Below are positions 1 through 11,227 of a stretch of 64,000 nt of DNA, piece after piece. Below the pieces are notes generated by a model. That model was not told the origin of the DNA. It made no database searches and saw only the letters and a program-made list of their open reading frames with translations. The stretch's first letter is position 1. Every line of letters starts with the position of its first letter. The stretch is from Pomphorhynchus laevis (taxonomy: Eukaryota > Acanthocephala > Palaeacanthocephala > Echinorhynchida > Pomphorhynchidae), in contig WNNJ02001039.1 of assembly GCA_012934845.2 (NCBI GenBank), positions 1-64,000 on the forward strand. Reading direction: 5' to 3'. Both the position numbers and the translations under genes were made by a program.

Positions 1-862
1 TTCTGATGTTTTATAACTGATTATTCTGGGAACTACACGTACAATCCCCGCCTCGCTCTGCTTGGCAGATCAAAGCGATACAGTAGCTCAAAAATGTAAT
101 TTTTCTAAAAACGTACATTTTCTGAAAAATGTTATGCGATACAGTAGCTGAAAAATAGCTGGAAAGTAAATTGGACAAACAAACATTTAAAGTACTATAA
201 TTAAGAGAATAAATCAAGCCCTATTCGCAAACAACCATATACAGATTTATTCGGCAAGGTGTGCTGTACGCAAGAGTTTATTTCGAATAAATAGCTCAGG
301 TTGTATTCGTAGGCAGAGGCGATAGCTAAGCGTTGCCGTAATCAGGTCGTCCGCAGTGGTCTTCGCGGCAGCATCTTTCCAGCACCGACCATAGCTCAAG
401 TCTCTCTATTCGTGCGGGTATGGGCACACCCGTTAACTCAGCTGTATCTCTCTGAATTTTCAGATAGGGTATTATCGTCTAGTCGAATCGCGGATTCGAA
501 TGCCCGTCCATTCGACCTGTTGACATGCGTTTGGATTTCACCTGCCAACACGCTCAGGCGCATTCTATGGAACATGTGCAGTAGTTCAGCCAATGTTTTC
601 GCGTCAATTTTGTTCCAGGCTATTAGCTCGAATTCGTATCGGGACTACGAGCGGTAATTAAGCTTCCCAAAGCTTTGCTTTCAATCCATGCAATCACGTG
701 GTCAAGTCGTCTTCAATTTCTGCGCAAATATTGAAAACCTTTTAGATTTGTTTGAGAGCGGAAAGCAACGCGAATGCTTTCCGGACTCAAGCACTCATCA
801 TACTAGAAAGAGATCCAGTTTAAAGTCTACGACCAATAATTTTGCTGAAACTATTACCAGAA
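1..862. repeat. Left copy of long direct repeat shared with the right window end
   Basis: Aligns almost base for base with 63,138-64,000; by eye about 97-98% identical with one or two single-base length differences. It runs off the left window edge, so its true start is unknown. The right part (from about 688) is the beginning of the LINE-R coding region. The part at 400-650 has open frames on both strands; the - strand frame (AELLHMFHRMRL in the right copy) is not recognised. Confidence 0.9.
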
Positions 863-2167
863 GCGGTAATTACAGAAAGGCAATGCGCCCGCTCGTGTCA
901 AGCAGTGTATGCGACTATTCTCTTCGGATGCGCGAAGAACTGACCAAGTTGCACCTGAGGACTATGAACTTTCCACTTCTCCTACTCTAGGTTTTACCAC
1001 TCCTTTGCCGGTCGATTCGGACATCGTCAAGGCTGAAGTGTCGTCTTTTCCACATGTATCCTTTCCCGGCTGTCTTGGCCTGCGAGCTGAGCATCTCCGC
1101 GATATGTTGTCGGTCGATTACGGGGTGCTTTTTCACCGCCTCACGTTACTTGTAAATAACATGATCGCTGGTATTTTGCTGAGCAAACTTTCTCGCTTCG
1201 TCGCCAGCGGCAATCTCTTGGTTTTAAGAAAACCTAACGGAGGAATCCGCCCGATTGCAATCGACAGACACTTGGCCGGTTGTGCGCTTAATGCATTTGC
1301 TTTAAACTTCGGCCATTCTTTGCAAAGTCTCTACAACCCCATCAACTCGGGGTCGCTACGCCCAATGGCATGAAGCAGATCATTCATAGGGCTTGTCGCC
1401 TTCACCATATCCATCTCACCGACGACAATTGCGTTTAGATAAAAATTGAAAATCACAAACGCATTTAACTCTGTGGATCGTAGAGCATTTGTTAATGTAG
1501 CCAAAACAGATTTTCCAGTTATGAGCAGTTTGGTAAATTGGTGCTATGCAGTAACTCAGAACTTTGATTCGGGAATGTGGAACCCTTATTGACCTTGAGA
1601 GGGGTGCAAAAGAGTGACCCTCTTGCCCCATTTTTATTGTCTGGCGTTGCATCCGATCATCGCGTCTGTCTCCAACATTAATAGAATGGATTCAACAAGT
1701 GGTACCTTGACGATGGTATTGTAGCTGGTTCGCCTGAGAAGACTTTAGTGTACCTTTCATCAAACTTCCCTACCATTGGTTTGGAGATGAATTAGAAGAC
1801 AGAATTAATAAGAAAGGCTAGTCGAATCGCATTGGTAAGGCGGATCTGTCCTTTAATTACCCTCGCCAATACGTCGAGCAACTTCTCAATTCTAGGCTCT
1901 CTTATCGTATCTCGAGTTTACTGTTCTAACTTCCTGAACAACACAATTCTTCCCAGTTTGCGCAGGGATATTGAGTCTCTCGGGGACTTGCCAGACTCAC
2001 AAGTCGCCTATACTCTGCTTCGTGAGTGTGCTTCTTCCCCGAGGGTCAATCATCTGATGCGCTCCGTTGATCCTAAATATGTTAAAGAATTTCTTCGCTC
2101 ATTTGACCTCATTGTGAAGAAGTGTTTTGGAAAGATCACCTCCATTCAGCCAGACGAGACTGCGTGA
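688..2167 (+). mobile_element. LINE-R copy A: non-LTR retrotransposon RT, decayed
   Basis: Reverse transcriptase of an R2-like LINE, read from three + frames, so it is a decayed copy. Order: a linker with the pattern SGNYRKAMRPL...ELTKLH at 688-970 (matching a similar linker in the other LINE-R copies); RT motifs GLRAEHLRDMLS and RKPNGGIRPIAIDRHL near 1,080-1,280; NAFNSVDRRAF near 1,455; GVQKSDPLAPFLLS near 1,595; catalytic KWYLDDGIV near 1,700; then a thumb segment LLRECASSPRVNHLMRS near 2,010-2,080. The catalytic YxDD aspartates are visible. No endonuclease domain follows; at about 2,180 the sequence meets another LINE in opposite orientation. Family placement rests on the C-terminal CCHC plus PD-D domain seen in sister copies at 13.3 and 41 kb. 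Confidence 0.75.
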
Positions 2168-2204
2168 CTACAAGCGTGCAGTTCGAGTATTTCCTCCGCG
2201 ACAA

Positions 2205-3056
2205 GCATCTAAGGCCTTGAGGCACAACTTTTCACAGTTGCGTTGGCATGCGAGAATCTAAACATATTACATTCCTGATCAATGTTTATCACCTCTTCTG
2301 GCAAACGAGAGAAGTCCTCCCGGATGTAGTCAAAAAAACGTTCATTGACAGAAACATCTGCTAGACGCTCCGAGCACGCCGTCGCACATCGTTTGAGTTT
2401 ACAAGGCTTGTCTAGCATCCGATCCTACCATCGAAGTTTACTAATTACAAGGTAGTGATCGGTTGACAGCTCATCTTCTCTCTTCATATGAGTGTCCAGA
2501 ACATCATCTGATCTGCGACGTTGTGCAAAACACAACGTCGCAGATCAGATGAAACGATTACAAAATCGATTATTGATCTTTGACTGAGAGAATCCTGATG
2601 CCGTGTGCATATATGGATCTCCTTATGTTCAAACATGGTGTTGGTTATGCACAAATTGTTACGCGAACAAAAGTGCAATAATTCAACACCACTCGCATTA
2701 GGATCAGAGATTCCGTTCCTCCCCAACACGCCCTTCCAAGTGCTTATGTCGCTACCGACATGATCATTGAAGCCACCCAATAGAACGAGGGAATCTCTAA
2801 AAGGAATACTATCAAGCAGAGCATGAAGATCTTTCAAGAAGGCTGCGTATTCCGAGATAATGTTGGGAGCATACACACAACAGTTATCCCCTTTCCCGCT
2901 TTGACTAAAAGTCTCAGAGACGCTATTCATTCGTTCAACGGGTTTAATCACTTTACCACTAAGGACAACCTGGGACTTGTAAGTATCCCTACACCTGATC
3001 GTCGCTTTCCGTCGTTTAATTAAACAGCGGAACGCGACGTAATTCAACACCAATAA
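2205..3056 (-). mobile_element. LINE fragment: apurinic-type endonuclease domain and EN-RT linker
   Basis: The frame at 3,053-2,484 encodes an AP-endonuclease-like nickase of the type often mis-annotated as craniofacial development protein 2. Visible: CCVYAPNIISEYAAFLKDL, LVLLGGFNDHVGSD (the usual GDFNAHVG has become GGFNDHVG), WKGVLGRNGISDPN, SGVELLHFCSRNNLCITNT, TMFEHKEIHICTRHQD, SIIDFVIVSSDLR. The frame at 2,418-2,209 (CERLADVSVNERFFDYIRE) fits the linker between EN and RT. No RT follows. In the real LINE this nickase cuts the target DNA for target-primed reverse transcription. A 21-bp perfect hairpin at 2,505-2,551 interrupts the coding sequence just after VLHNVADQM. Confidence 0.8.
2505..2551. 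repeat. Perfect 21-bp hairpin at LINE break
   Basis: Arms 2,505-2,525 and 2,531-2,551 are exact reverse complements with a 5-nt CAAAA loop. It sits where the LINE endonuclease frame ends and looks like a short inverted duplication made at a rearrangement break. Confidence 0.9.
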
Positions 3057-3209
3057 TTCAGAGCGTCCGCATTCAAATCAGAGCGTCCATAGAATTTGTT
3101 CAACGTGGAATCGTAAATATTCTTTCTACGATGAATGATTCTTTCTACGATGAATGAATAGCCGTAGTTGATAATTATTTTAATAATGATTCTATTTGGT
3201 GAAGAAGCA

Positions 3210-3430
3210 GTGCTGATTTAGAACTCAATTTGAAGTTACCAAAAGTTTTTCTGGTGCTTAATACACGACTCATGTGACTACTGCCAGTCCTCCTCTATAT
3301 CCAGACGTGGGAGGGATCGGGCAATAATGTGATGACGAAACGGTACTTGCTACTGTTAACGTCGGTATTTCGCGTCTGGCTTAAAATGATTGCGTAAATA
3401 ATTCACGCGGAATGGTCTCATACTCTTTCT
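3210..3430 (+). repeat. Foldback-family element, right half
   Basis: Shares its layout with 62,405-62,645: a GTGCT...ACTCAT leader, then CTGCCAGTCCTCCTC, GGGAGGGATC, GATGACGAAACGG, and the end GCGTCTGGCTTAAAATGATT...AATTCACGCGGAAT. It ends near GGTCTCA, matching the inverted end of the 4,690 copy. Non-coding. Confidence 0.6.
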
Positions 3431-3504
3431 TGAAATCGATATTTAGCAGCTGACATTTTTCTGGCTTATTTATTAGGTATTTTATTAAGTTCTTATTTTA
3501 ATAA

Positions 3505-3812
3505 ATAAATTATTAGCATGTATTTGGCCATGCTGCTATATTGGGTAGAGGAACAGGGGCAGAAAGCTGATAGCATAACAATTCCTCCTGATGACATCTT
3601 ATCCTTATTCTTATACATCGTCTGTTATTTATTAGTCAATTCATAAAAATTGATTTTTATTTTTAATTTCGGTTTATAAATCATCTTAATATAAATTATA
3701 TGAAATCTTATAACAATTATTTATTATTAATTAATTTTTTATTATTTAACTATTTAACTTTTATTTTGCATTATTTTTAATTTGCAATATAAAATACGGA
3801 AACTCAGTTAGC
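3505..3812 (+). repeat. PLE tail repeat
   Basis: Starts at TTAGCATGTATTTGGCC, contains the box GGGTAGAGGAACAGGGG and GATAGCATAACAATTCCTCC, then TTAGTCAATTCATAAAAATT, and ends near AAAATACGGAAACTCAGTTA. It lies directly upstream of another PLE fragment (3,822-4,235), giving a head-to-tail order. Confidence 0.8.
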
Positions 3813-3821
3813 TTACCAACA

Positions 3822-4235
3822 AAGCTTTATTCTTAATAAAACCAATATTAATGATAAAGAAGGTGTATATCTAGATATGAACATTAAATTAACATTAACT
3901 AAAACTAATATTAATTTATATCGTAAAGATGACATATTTAAATTTACAAGAAACATATTTTTGCATGAGCATTCATGCATACCATATAATATAAAATATA
4001 ATACATTAAATAATGAAATTTTAAGAATTGCAACAATATGTAATGATATTGGCTTTCTTCAAAATCATTTAAATAATTTAATAGATACATATTTTAAACT
4101 AGGTTACTATAAAAATAACATCAAGCAGAAAATAGTAAAATATATAAATCAACACAATAATATAAAGAATAAATTTAAACCCATAGGTGGCAAACTTTTA
4201 GGGATTGATAATAAATAATATACTTTGTATTAGAA
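3822..4235 (+). mobile_element. Penelope-like RT, C-terminal piece
   Basis: The ORF at 3,877-4,218 is the C-terminal third of a Penelope-like reverse transcriptase: LNKTNINDKEGVYLDMNIKL (from about 3,829), INLYRKDDIFKFTRN, IFLHEHSCIPYNIKYNTLNN, EILRIATICNDIGFLQNHLN, then LGYYKNNIKQKIVKYIN. This follows the usual order after the YIDD box (LDMxIxL, YRKDDxF, SxIPxxxxY, lRxAxIC). The frame stops soon after KFK without any GIY-YIG nuclease, as do the other copies that reach this point. Confidence 0.85.
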
Positions 4236-4254
4236 TAAGATGCTAGATAGTTTT

Positions 4255-4625
4255 ATCAGAAGAAATACATAATTAGCACGTATTTGGCCCCGCTGCTAAG
4301 TTGGGTAGAGGAACAGGGGTCGAAACCTGATAACATAACAGTTCCTCCTGATAACCTCTAATCTTTATCTGATCCATAGTTTGTTATATATTAGTCAATT
4401 CATAAAAATTGATTTTTATTTTTCATTTCAATTTGTAATTCATCGTGATATAACTTATATAATTTTTTAATTTTTTATTAATTATTAATTATTAATTTAT
4501 TAAATTAATTAATTTTTTATTAATTAATTTTTTATTGTTAATTTTTTATTATTTATTAACTATTTAACTTTTATTTTGCATTATTTTTAATTTTCAATAT
4601 AAAATACGTAGGCTCAGTTAGATTA
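4255..4625 (+). repeat. PLE tail repeat joined to PLE 3' end
   Basis: Follows the PLE stop through TACTTTGTATTAGAATAAGA...TAGATAGTT, the same spacer as at 26,330-26,375, then TAGCACGTATTTGGCCCCGC, GGGGTCGAAACCTGATAAC, and an AT-rich stretch ending AAAATACGTAGGCTCAGTTA. This shows that the scattered tail repeat is the 3' end of the PLE. Confidence 0.85.
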
Positions 4626-4689
4626 TTGGATTCTTGAATTTTAATTAGACACATACAATAAAATATACAATATATATGTATTTTATCAA

Positions 4690-4868
4690 GAGAGTGAGAC
4701 CATTCCTAGTGAATTACATTATCAATCATTTAAGCCAGACGAGGAATAACAACGATAAAAGTACAAAGTACAGTTTCGTCATTATAATGACTCACCAGTA
4801 TCAGGTCCCTTCCACTACTGGATGCAGAGGAGGACTGGCACAGAGACGAGTCATGTATATGAGGTACT
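4690..4868 (-). repeat. Foldback-family element, one arm, with hammerhead-like boxes
   Basis: Begins GTGAGACCATTCCTAGTGAA on the + strand. Read on - at 4,798-4,750 it gives CTGGTGA, a perfect 7-bp palindromic stem (GTCATTATAATGAC), then GAAACTGTAC. The first box differs from CTGATGA by one base. The sister copy at 5,012 is more complete. Confidence 0.6.
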
Positions 4869-5011
4869 GAAACAATTCTGGTTACCTCGTGGAGTGATAA
4901 AACAGCACTACTGATGCACCAAATAGGATCATTCGCAAAAGCACTGTCAGATGACAGCGCAGGTGTCATTTATAGCCGCTAACTTCTTTTATGTATTTTC
5001 TAAATAGAGTT

Positions 5012-5252
5012 TGACAATTCTGCATGAATTACGTTACCAATCATTTAAGCCAAAGGCGGAATAGCAACGATAACAGTACCAAGTACTGTTTTTGTCATTA
5101 CAACGACTCATCAGTGCCATATCCTTCCACTACTGGATGCAGAGAATGATAATCAGTCCTCCTATGCATCCATTAGTAGGAGGGACCTGGCATTGATGAG
5201 CCATTTCGAATCTGGTTTAAATGATTGGTAACGTAATTCACTCGAAATTGTC
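5012..5252. repeat. Foldback element with about 40-bp terminal inverted repeats
   Basis: The left end GACAATTCTGCATGAATTAC and the right end GTAATTCACTCGAAATTGTC are near-perfect reverse complements; pairing continues inward through TTACCAATCATTTAA / TTAAATGATTGGTAA. Non-coding, about 241 bp. The - strand at 5,114-5,066 reads CTGATGAGTC, TTGTAATGAC, then AAAAACAGTAC TTG GTACTGTT, two strong stems flanking a GAAAC-like box. Confidence 0.75.
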
Positions 5253-5840
5253 TAACTATCTATATATTTTTAATTTTAAAGATAGCTAATCCCGAAACGT
5301 CAAGTAAATTCTGCGCGATTGTTTATTACTTTGGTTAAGCAATTCTTAAATAAAAATCATATGGCTGCCTTCCATACATGAATGCTAAATGATAATTAAA
5401 TAATGAATTTTAAATTCATTATTTGGTTAAATAATGTATCGTTGTAAATTATTAATAACAAAAAGTATATTGTTCACCAAAAATAATTAAAAAAGCAGAT
5501 CAAATTTAAAAGATACAAACTTGTCGAATTTATATAAATTTAATAATTAAGATAAAAAATTGTCAAATTTATAGAAATTCAACAAATTCCAACTCTTCAG
5601 ATAAACTTATCTAGATAACTTCACATCGCACGATTAAATATTAATATTAATTTCAATAGAATATTTTTCAAATTTATACAAATCGTTAAACTTTCCATAT
5701 AGAAGTTTCAGCTTATTCTTAATAATATGATTTAATATTTATATTTATTATTATATATTTATTCTTAATAAATATATATTAAGAATAAATAATTTATAAT
5801 TAAATCATATATCGTACATGTATCATATATTTATAATTTA
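5253..5840. other. AT-rich, no gene seen
   Basis: Low-complexity AT-rich DNA with a 13-bp hairpin (AAATAATGAATTT) near 5,396-5,422. No coding sequence supported. Confidence 0.7.
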
Positions 5841-6490
5841 TGAATTATTATTCAATGGAGTCAAATTTTATTTTTATTCAATAGGGTAAATAAAACTGAA
5901 AGGAAGGGTTAAGAAAACTAAAGAGGGCTGTAATATGATTTACTATTCTTATTTATTATATGTTTATTCTTAATATTATGATTTATCATATATTTATAAT
6001 TTATGAATTATTATTCAATGGAGTCAAATTTTATTTTTATTCAATAGGGTAAATAAAACTGAAAGGAAGGGTTAAGAAAACTAAAGAGGGCTGTAATATG
6101 ATTTACTATTCTTATTTATTATATGTTTATTCTTAATATTATGATTTATCATATATTTATAATTTATGAATTATTATTCAATGGAGTCAAATTTTATTTT
6201 TATTCAATAGGGTAAATAAAACTGAAAGGAAGGGTTAAGAAAACTAAAGAGGGCTGTAATATGATTTACTATTCTTATTTATTATATGTTTATTCTTAAT
6301 ATTATGATTTATCATATATTTATAATTTATGAATTATTATTCAATGGAGTCAAATTTTATTTTTATTCAATAGGGTAAATAAAACTGAAAGGAAGGGTTA
6401 AGAAAACTAAAGAGGGCTGTAATATGATTTACTATTCTTATTTATTATATGTTTATTCTTAATATTATGATTTATCATTTATAATTTATG
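5841..6490. repeat. 163-bp tandem repeat, four units
   Basis: Units start at 5,841, 6,004, 6,167 and 6,330; three intervals are exactly 163 bp and the last unit is a few bases shorter. Units are essentially identical over the whole length. Each has GGAAGGGTTAAGAAAACTAA in an AT-rich body. No ORF spans it. Confidence 0.95.
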
Positions 6491-8020
6491 AATTGCTTAA
6501 ATTTCATCAGTAGAAATATCTTTGGCTAAAAGTCGGCCAACAATTCCTCTGGTCAATTCGTTATGGAAATTATAATATGTCAGTAACTTTTCACTCAATG
6601 GCTATCTCGATATTATTTTCCTCAATTAATTGAAGCACAATAAATGTACTTGTTGTTTTTTGAAATAAACAATTAATAAACATTTGAACAATTAAAAAGG
6701 GTATAATTCTAGTTGTATGTTTTCTTAATAAATTTAATATTGTATAATTTTGTAATTTGATCATTACAAGAAACAAATTAACAATCTAACTAAATAACTA
6801 AATATATCAAGTAAATTCTTCATCTGTTTAACGATCATCACCGTCGCGGCTGTAAGTATAGCGTGGCGCTTACCTTCATCCGGGCAACGATAATTGGCTC
6901 GCCCACATAACGTCGTCAGCAAACGCTTCTGATTTTTGGGGACGTATCTTTCGTCCGTCCTGTTTGGTGCAATATTCGTCACCAGCACCGCAGTTCTTCA
7001 CTAGAGCGCTCCTTAAAGGAAGCATATCATCGGCATTGCTGCCGTCAATAATAGATAGCATAATATGCTGCATCGCTAATTCTACTGAATAGCAGTCCGC
7101 GAATTTGCCGACGGTTTGTTTACTGCTAGTTGCGCAATTCAGTGTTTGGGATTTCTTTGCATCACGTATACGACAGCGCCCTGTTTGTTTACTTGATCAC
7201 TGCTCGTGCAATTGCTGACAGTATATGTCAACGAAGCCGAGCTTACTCTGCAAATCCTGAATATCGATGAAACGAATCTAAAACAATATGGGCTTTCCCG
7301 TCAACATGATGAAAAGTTAACGATTGGTTGATTTTCCGTAATCGGGTTTGAGTCAACAGACGCTTGGCTTTTTCTGGCTTATTCTGTTCCGTATCTGATA
7401 AATGTTGTTGAATATCGGTCTTACTAGTTCTAACAAGCAAAATGATTTGTTTAGACCGATTATCATTGATCCGTCTCAATGGTATCAGCTTGTCAATTGC
7501 TGCAAAATCGTTGTAGGTATAGCTATTGAACGTCTTCAATGTGGTTTCCCGCGGCGTTTGCCGGGTGGCGTAGCACCCTTGCCTCCTCATTTATCAATAC
7601 TTTCTAATGGATGTTGCTGAGTAGCCGTTATCCAATTTGTTGAGCTAGCGTTAGCTTCCTTTAATCATTGTTTTCGGTTAATTTCCTAATTAGTGATGTC
7701 CTCCGAGTTATTCCTGTTGACAACCAATCAACGCACGTGTTTAAGGGTCCAGTATTTGATGCTTGATCGTCGATGCCAATGTGAAATCGTTCTCGTTTCA
7801 TTTTAAGTAAACGAGTTTAGGCTGTATGCAATACAAATAATGATCGTATTGACTGATCGACATTATTTAAACTGTTCTGAGATGATTTCATTGTATTATA
7901 ATTTATCGACAATCTACGTGGTTCAAGGGATATAACTGAATATGGCGTCTCTCCGCCATTTAAAGATTTGGATTAAAATTTGTCGTAAACGGGTAACAGG
8001 CCTTGAACAGCATCTGAATC
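6491..8020. other. GC-richer relic region, unrecognised
   Basis: From about 6,830 to 8,000 the base composition is less AT-rich than its flanks, as in the LINE islands here. A - strand frame at 7,590-7,243 (115 codons; ends AHIVLDSFHRYSGFAE) and short - frames at 7,073-6,764 (DERYVPKNQKRLLTTLC) are open but match nothing I recognise. They may be the outer part of the LINE-R copy at 8.0-10.3 kb or another decayed element. Confidence 0.35.
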
Positions 8021-8029
8021 GTTATTTGC

Positions 8030-10330
8030 GAATTTGGAATATCGTGTAATAGGTGCATCACATCATCGGTATGTAGATTCTACTGACACGTTCTTGTTGA
8101 AACTAGCGTCCGGCTCGAATAGGCAATCCTCAGGTTCACATGTTTCCTGTTGGATGTGGTCAAATGCCAATATCGGAAGCCGATCGAGTGAAGCTAGCAT
8201 GGCGTTTGCGTTACCCTACATTAGCGTGATCGAGATGCGCTGATATAATCGTGTGACCGTCATAGAGTATTCCATTCTAATTGTACGGTTCATATTGTTC
8301 GCAAACCGCTTGATCACCCTGTTTTCTTCATCGTAAGCGGCCGCATCGATCATCATTTTCGTACAAGGGAATTCCAAGCCACATTCGTATAGGATGCAGA
8401 ACAGTGGTGGAGTTAGTTCCGTTCCAGATTCCGAATTTGGCACGCCGCTAAGCCAAGCCCCAGCCTTTTGACATGACACTGCGTGTAGTCGGGCCCGGTC
8501 TATTTCGCAAGACGATTGTAACAGCTTGGTCGAGTCAAGATTATCGATCAGCCGTGAAGTCGAAGATTAACCGCCCTCCGTGGACGGTATGAAGTTTAAG
8601 CCCATCCTTATTCTTAGAGTTACCAATGCCTCAGAATAGGCAGGAAATAGTTAAGCGTCCATACTGTATATCTCTCTGATTTGCTGCACGATATGGGTGA
8701 ATGTGTTCTGGGCATGCGCAGCATTGCATCTTAGACCGAAGCTAACCAGACGGATAGGGAGCGTCATCTGTGATTTGGTAGTTTCTTAAAGTTGGCACGC
8801 GCATATTTTCTGAAAAGCGCTAGCGATTTGTCACAAGTGGTTCTCCATGAAAGACTCGTCACCTATGAGTATGCCTAGCAAATGCATTTTCTCAGAAGTG
8901 TTCTCCGAAACCACTTCAGAAAGTAGGGTCCGGCAAGCGATTACGGCTTCAGGCATGCCGATGATCTCTGTCTTCCGCCAATTTATGAGAGGGTCGAGCG
9001 AGCCGAAACATATGAGTACTTTGCATTTGTACGTGAAATCAAACCAACCGAGTGCGCATGCAATTGCTGATAGCTTCCCACATACAATGACATCATCCAG
9101 ATACCAGATGTTGAGGTTTATTACAGGTATTTGGGATACCTTTTCAATTGTTATTTGAATGGCCAATGAGAATAGGAAGAGGCATAATGGATCTCCTTGC
9201 TGGACTCCTTCGCATGAGTTGAGAGGGCGAGTGAGCCGAAACATAGGAGTGCTTTGTATTTGTACGTGAAATCAAACCAGGTAAGCGCTCTGGAACGTTT
9301 TCTCAGATCTCCACTCGTTTCTGTGCTCTAAACACTGAGTTTAATGCGTTTGACAGATCGATCTTTACCCAGGTCCAATTGGTGTCGTTGGCGTGTGGCT
9401 CGTGGAGTCGTCTAACGCTGTGAGTGATTTTTCTACTGCGTTTGGGATTGCTACCTCTAATTGTGTTGGTTGTAGAAGGCTGGCGAAGCGTTTACGGAGT
9501 TGAAGACATATGCACTTTGAACGGAGACGGCGGAGAGTTTCGCCGACGGCGATTGGTTTTACACTCCGTCCTCTTTTGGCAGCGCGATCAAGTTAGCGCC
9601 AGCGATATAAGCTGCCACTTCAGGGGTGCGAGTCCTGCAAGTAGATGGTTGATAAGGTGTGCCAAATTCTCTGCTAATTATTCTCCGCTATTGGCTTGTA
9701 TCATATCCTGTAGATGCTCTGGTCTTAGCCCCAAACAGCCTGGTCCTACGCTGAGCGGAAAAGTTGACTGCAGCAAGGACTGTTTCACGACTTATAACTA
9801 TTGACGAAAGCGGATTGTTCGAGCGCTGTTTTGTAATATTAGGGGATGAGAGTTGTTGATTAGTACAGCTGCTGTACGTAAGAGGATGCAGTCTTTGCAA
9901 GAGTGTCCGTGCTTGTGCAGATGGGGTTGATATTCTGACTGAAATCAGACGCTGGGCTGCTTTCCCGGAATTTCCGTGCTTGGCCAACCTGATACAACCT
10001 TTAATGTTGTCACAGAAATGGGTGGCTGCTAGAACCCGTGCTTTAAACGGGATACGTATGACCGTTGGCGATTATTTGCGCCAGCGTGATTGAAAACACG
10101 ACAGATGGCTTGGATCTTCTACTTGAACGGGCGGAATTGCTATCGGTGAATTGATCTCTTCAGTTCCTTCGTTGGATTTAATCTGTGACACATGGTCGAA
10201 ACAACTCTGAAGGATTCCTTTGTAGGAACCTGCACATATTGAACATCCAAACTTGTGGAAGCGGAAGCGTCCACAAGATGTCAAGACAATGTTTCTCTAG
10301 CAGAGGTGACAAGGACGCTTTCCTCCTTCC
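8030..10330 (-). mobile_element. LINE-R copy C: decayed R2-like LINE
   Basis: Read on - from 10,330: a short cysteine pattern (GKRPCHLC; GCSICAG...CFDHV), then a linker with GNSGKAAQRLISVRIS...LQRLHP (9,987-9,850), RT remnants KIDLSNALNSVFR near 9,360, CEGVQQGDPLCLFLFSLAI (9,210-9,150), NIWYLDDVIVCGK (9,118-9,086) and a GAWLSGVPNSESGT segment (8,460-8,420) that precedes the finger in sister copies. A weak relic of the endonuclease domain (SDIGIWPHPTGN) lies near 8,150. Frames change several times. A local duplication of WFDFTYK...CFGSL occurs at 8,996 and 9,226. Confidence 0.7.
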
Positions 10331-11220
10331 ATTTGTGTAGTTAATTGAGCTGTCGTTTGATTGTATTCAGATATGACTTTGTATTGTAATTAGTTGTGCA
10401 AACGGTAAAGTATACGTAGTATCGGCAATTTGTAATCAGGTATTACTGTATTGTATGTAATTTATTGCGTGTTATTTATATCTCAAATGTGTGATATTAC
10501 CTCACAAACTCTTCGAATTGACAATTCAAAGTTTGTATGATATATTTTATAGATTTATTTCTGTCGGCGAGCAGAGCGAAATAAACGATCTGAAATGGAC
10601 AATCTGAAATAGACGATCTGAAATAGACGGTTGTGTTTAAGCCTTTAAATTTTCGTAATTTTTTAATATTTAAAAAAATGTAATACGGTATTGATATAGT
10701 ATTATATTGACTAGACAGTTATTTTGTAATGATGTTTTAAATTGCTTATTAAAACCTTCTATCGGTTTATTGATTCTATCTATCACAATTTGATAAGCAA
10801 TTAAAAAGGTATAGTATTTAAAAAATTTTCTGTTTCCTAACACCCCGAACTATCCGAACATAATGCATTCGACTTTCCAGTAACACCACGAACTATGATA
10901 ACATTGCTTATAATTGATTGATTTATTAAAGTAAAAAACATGTGTTTTATATACATATTTCTTCTTTTTCTCCTTTTTTCTTCTCGACTCCAACCAAATA
11001 TTAGGTCCCAATCTAGTTTCCATTTTATTATTTTCTTAAGGATTCGATTGAGACAATTGTCCGCTATTAGAAGCACTTGAGGTCAAGCGCATATGAAGAA
11101 CTAATTAAAATAATTAATCCACACACTTTCTAAAATAAGAGAAAAAATCAATTCAGTACAAAAACAAAATATAAAAATTATTCAAAAACCTTAATTTTTC
11201 TATTGTAAAATAAAACATAT
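10331..11220. other. AT-rich stretch with a short tandem repeat
   Basis: No gene recognised. A roughly 16-bp motif, ATCTGAAATAGACG, is repeated three times at 10,585-10,630. A - frame at 11,076-10,837 is open but lysine-rich and not convincing as a protein. Confidence 0.6.
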
Positions 11221-11227
11221 TTATTTA

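Noticed and set aside
8847-9158. 103-codon + strand ORF
   Set aside because: Shadow of the LINE-R reverse transcriptase on the opposite strand, which carries the YLDD motif.
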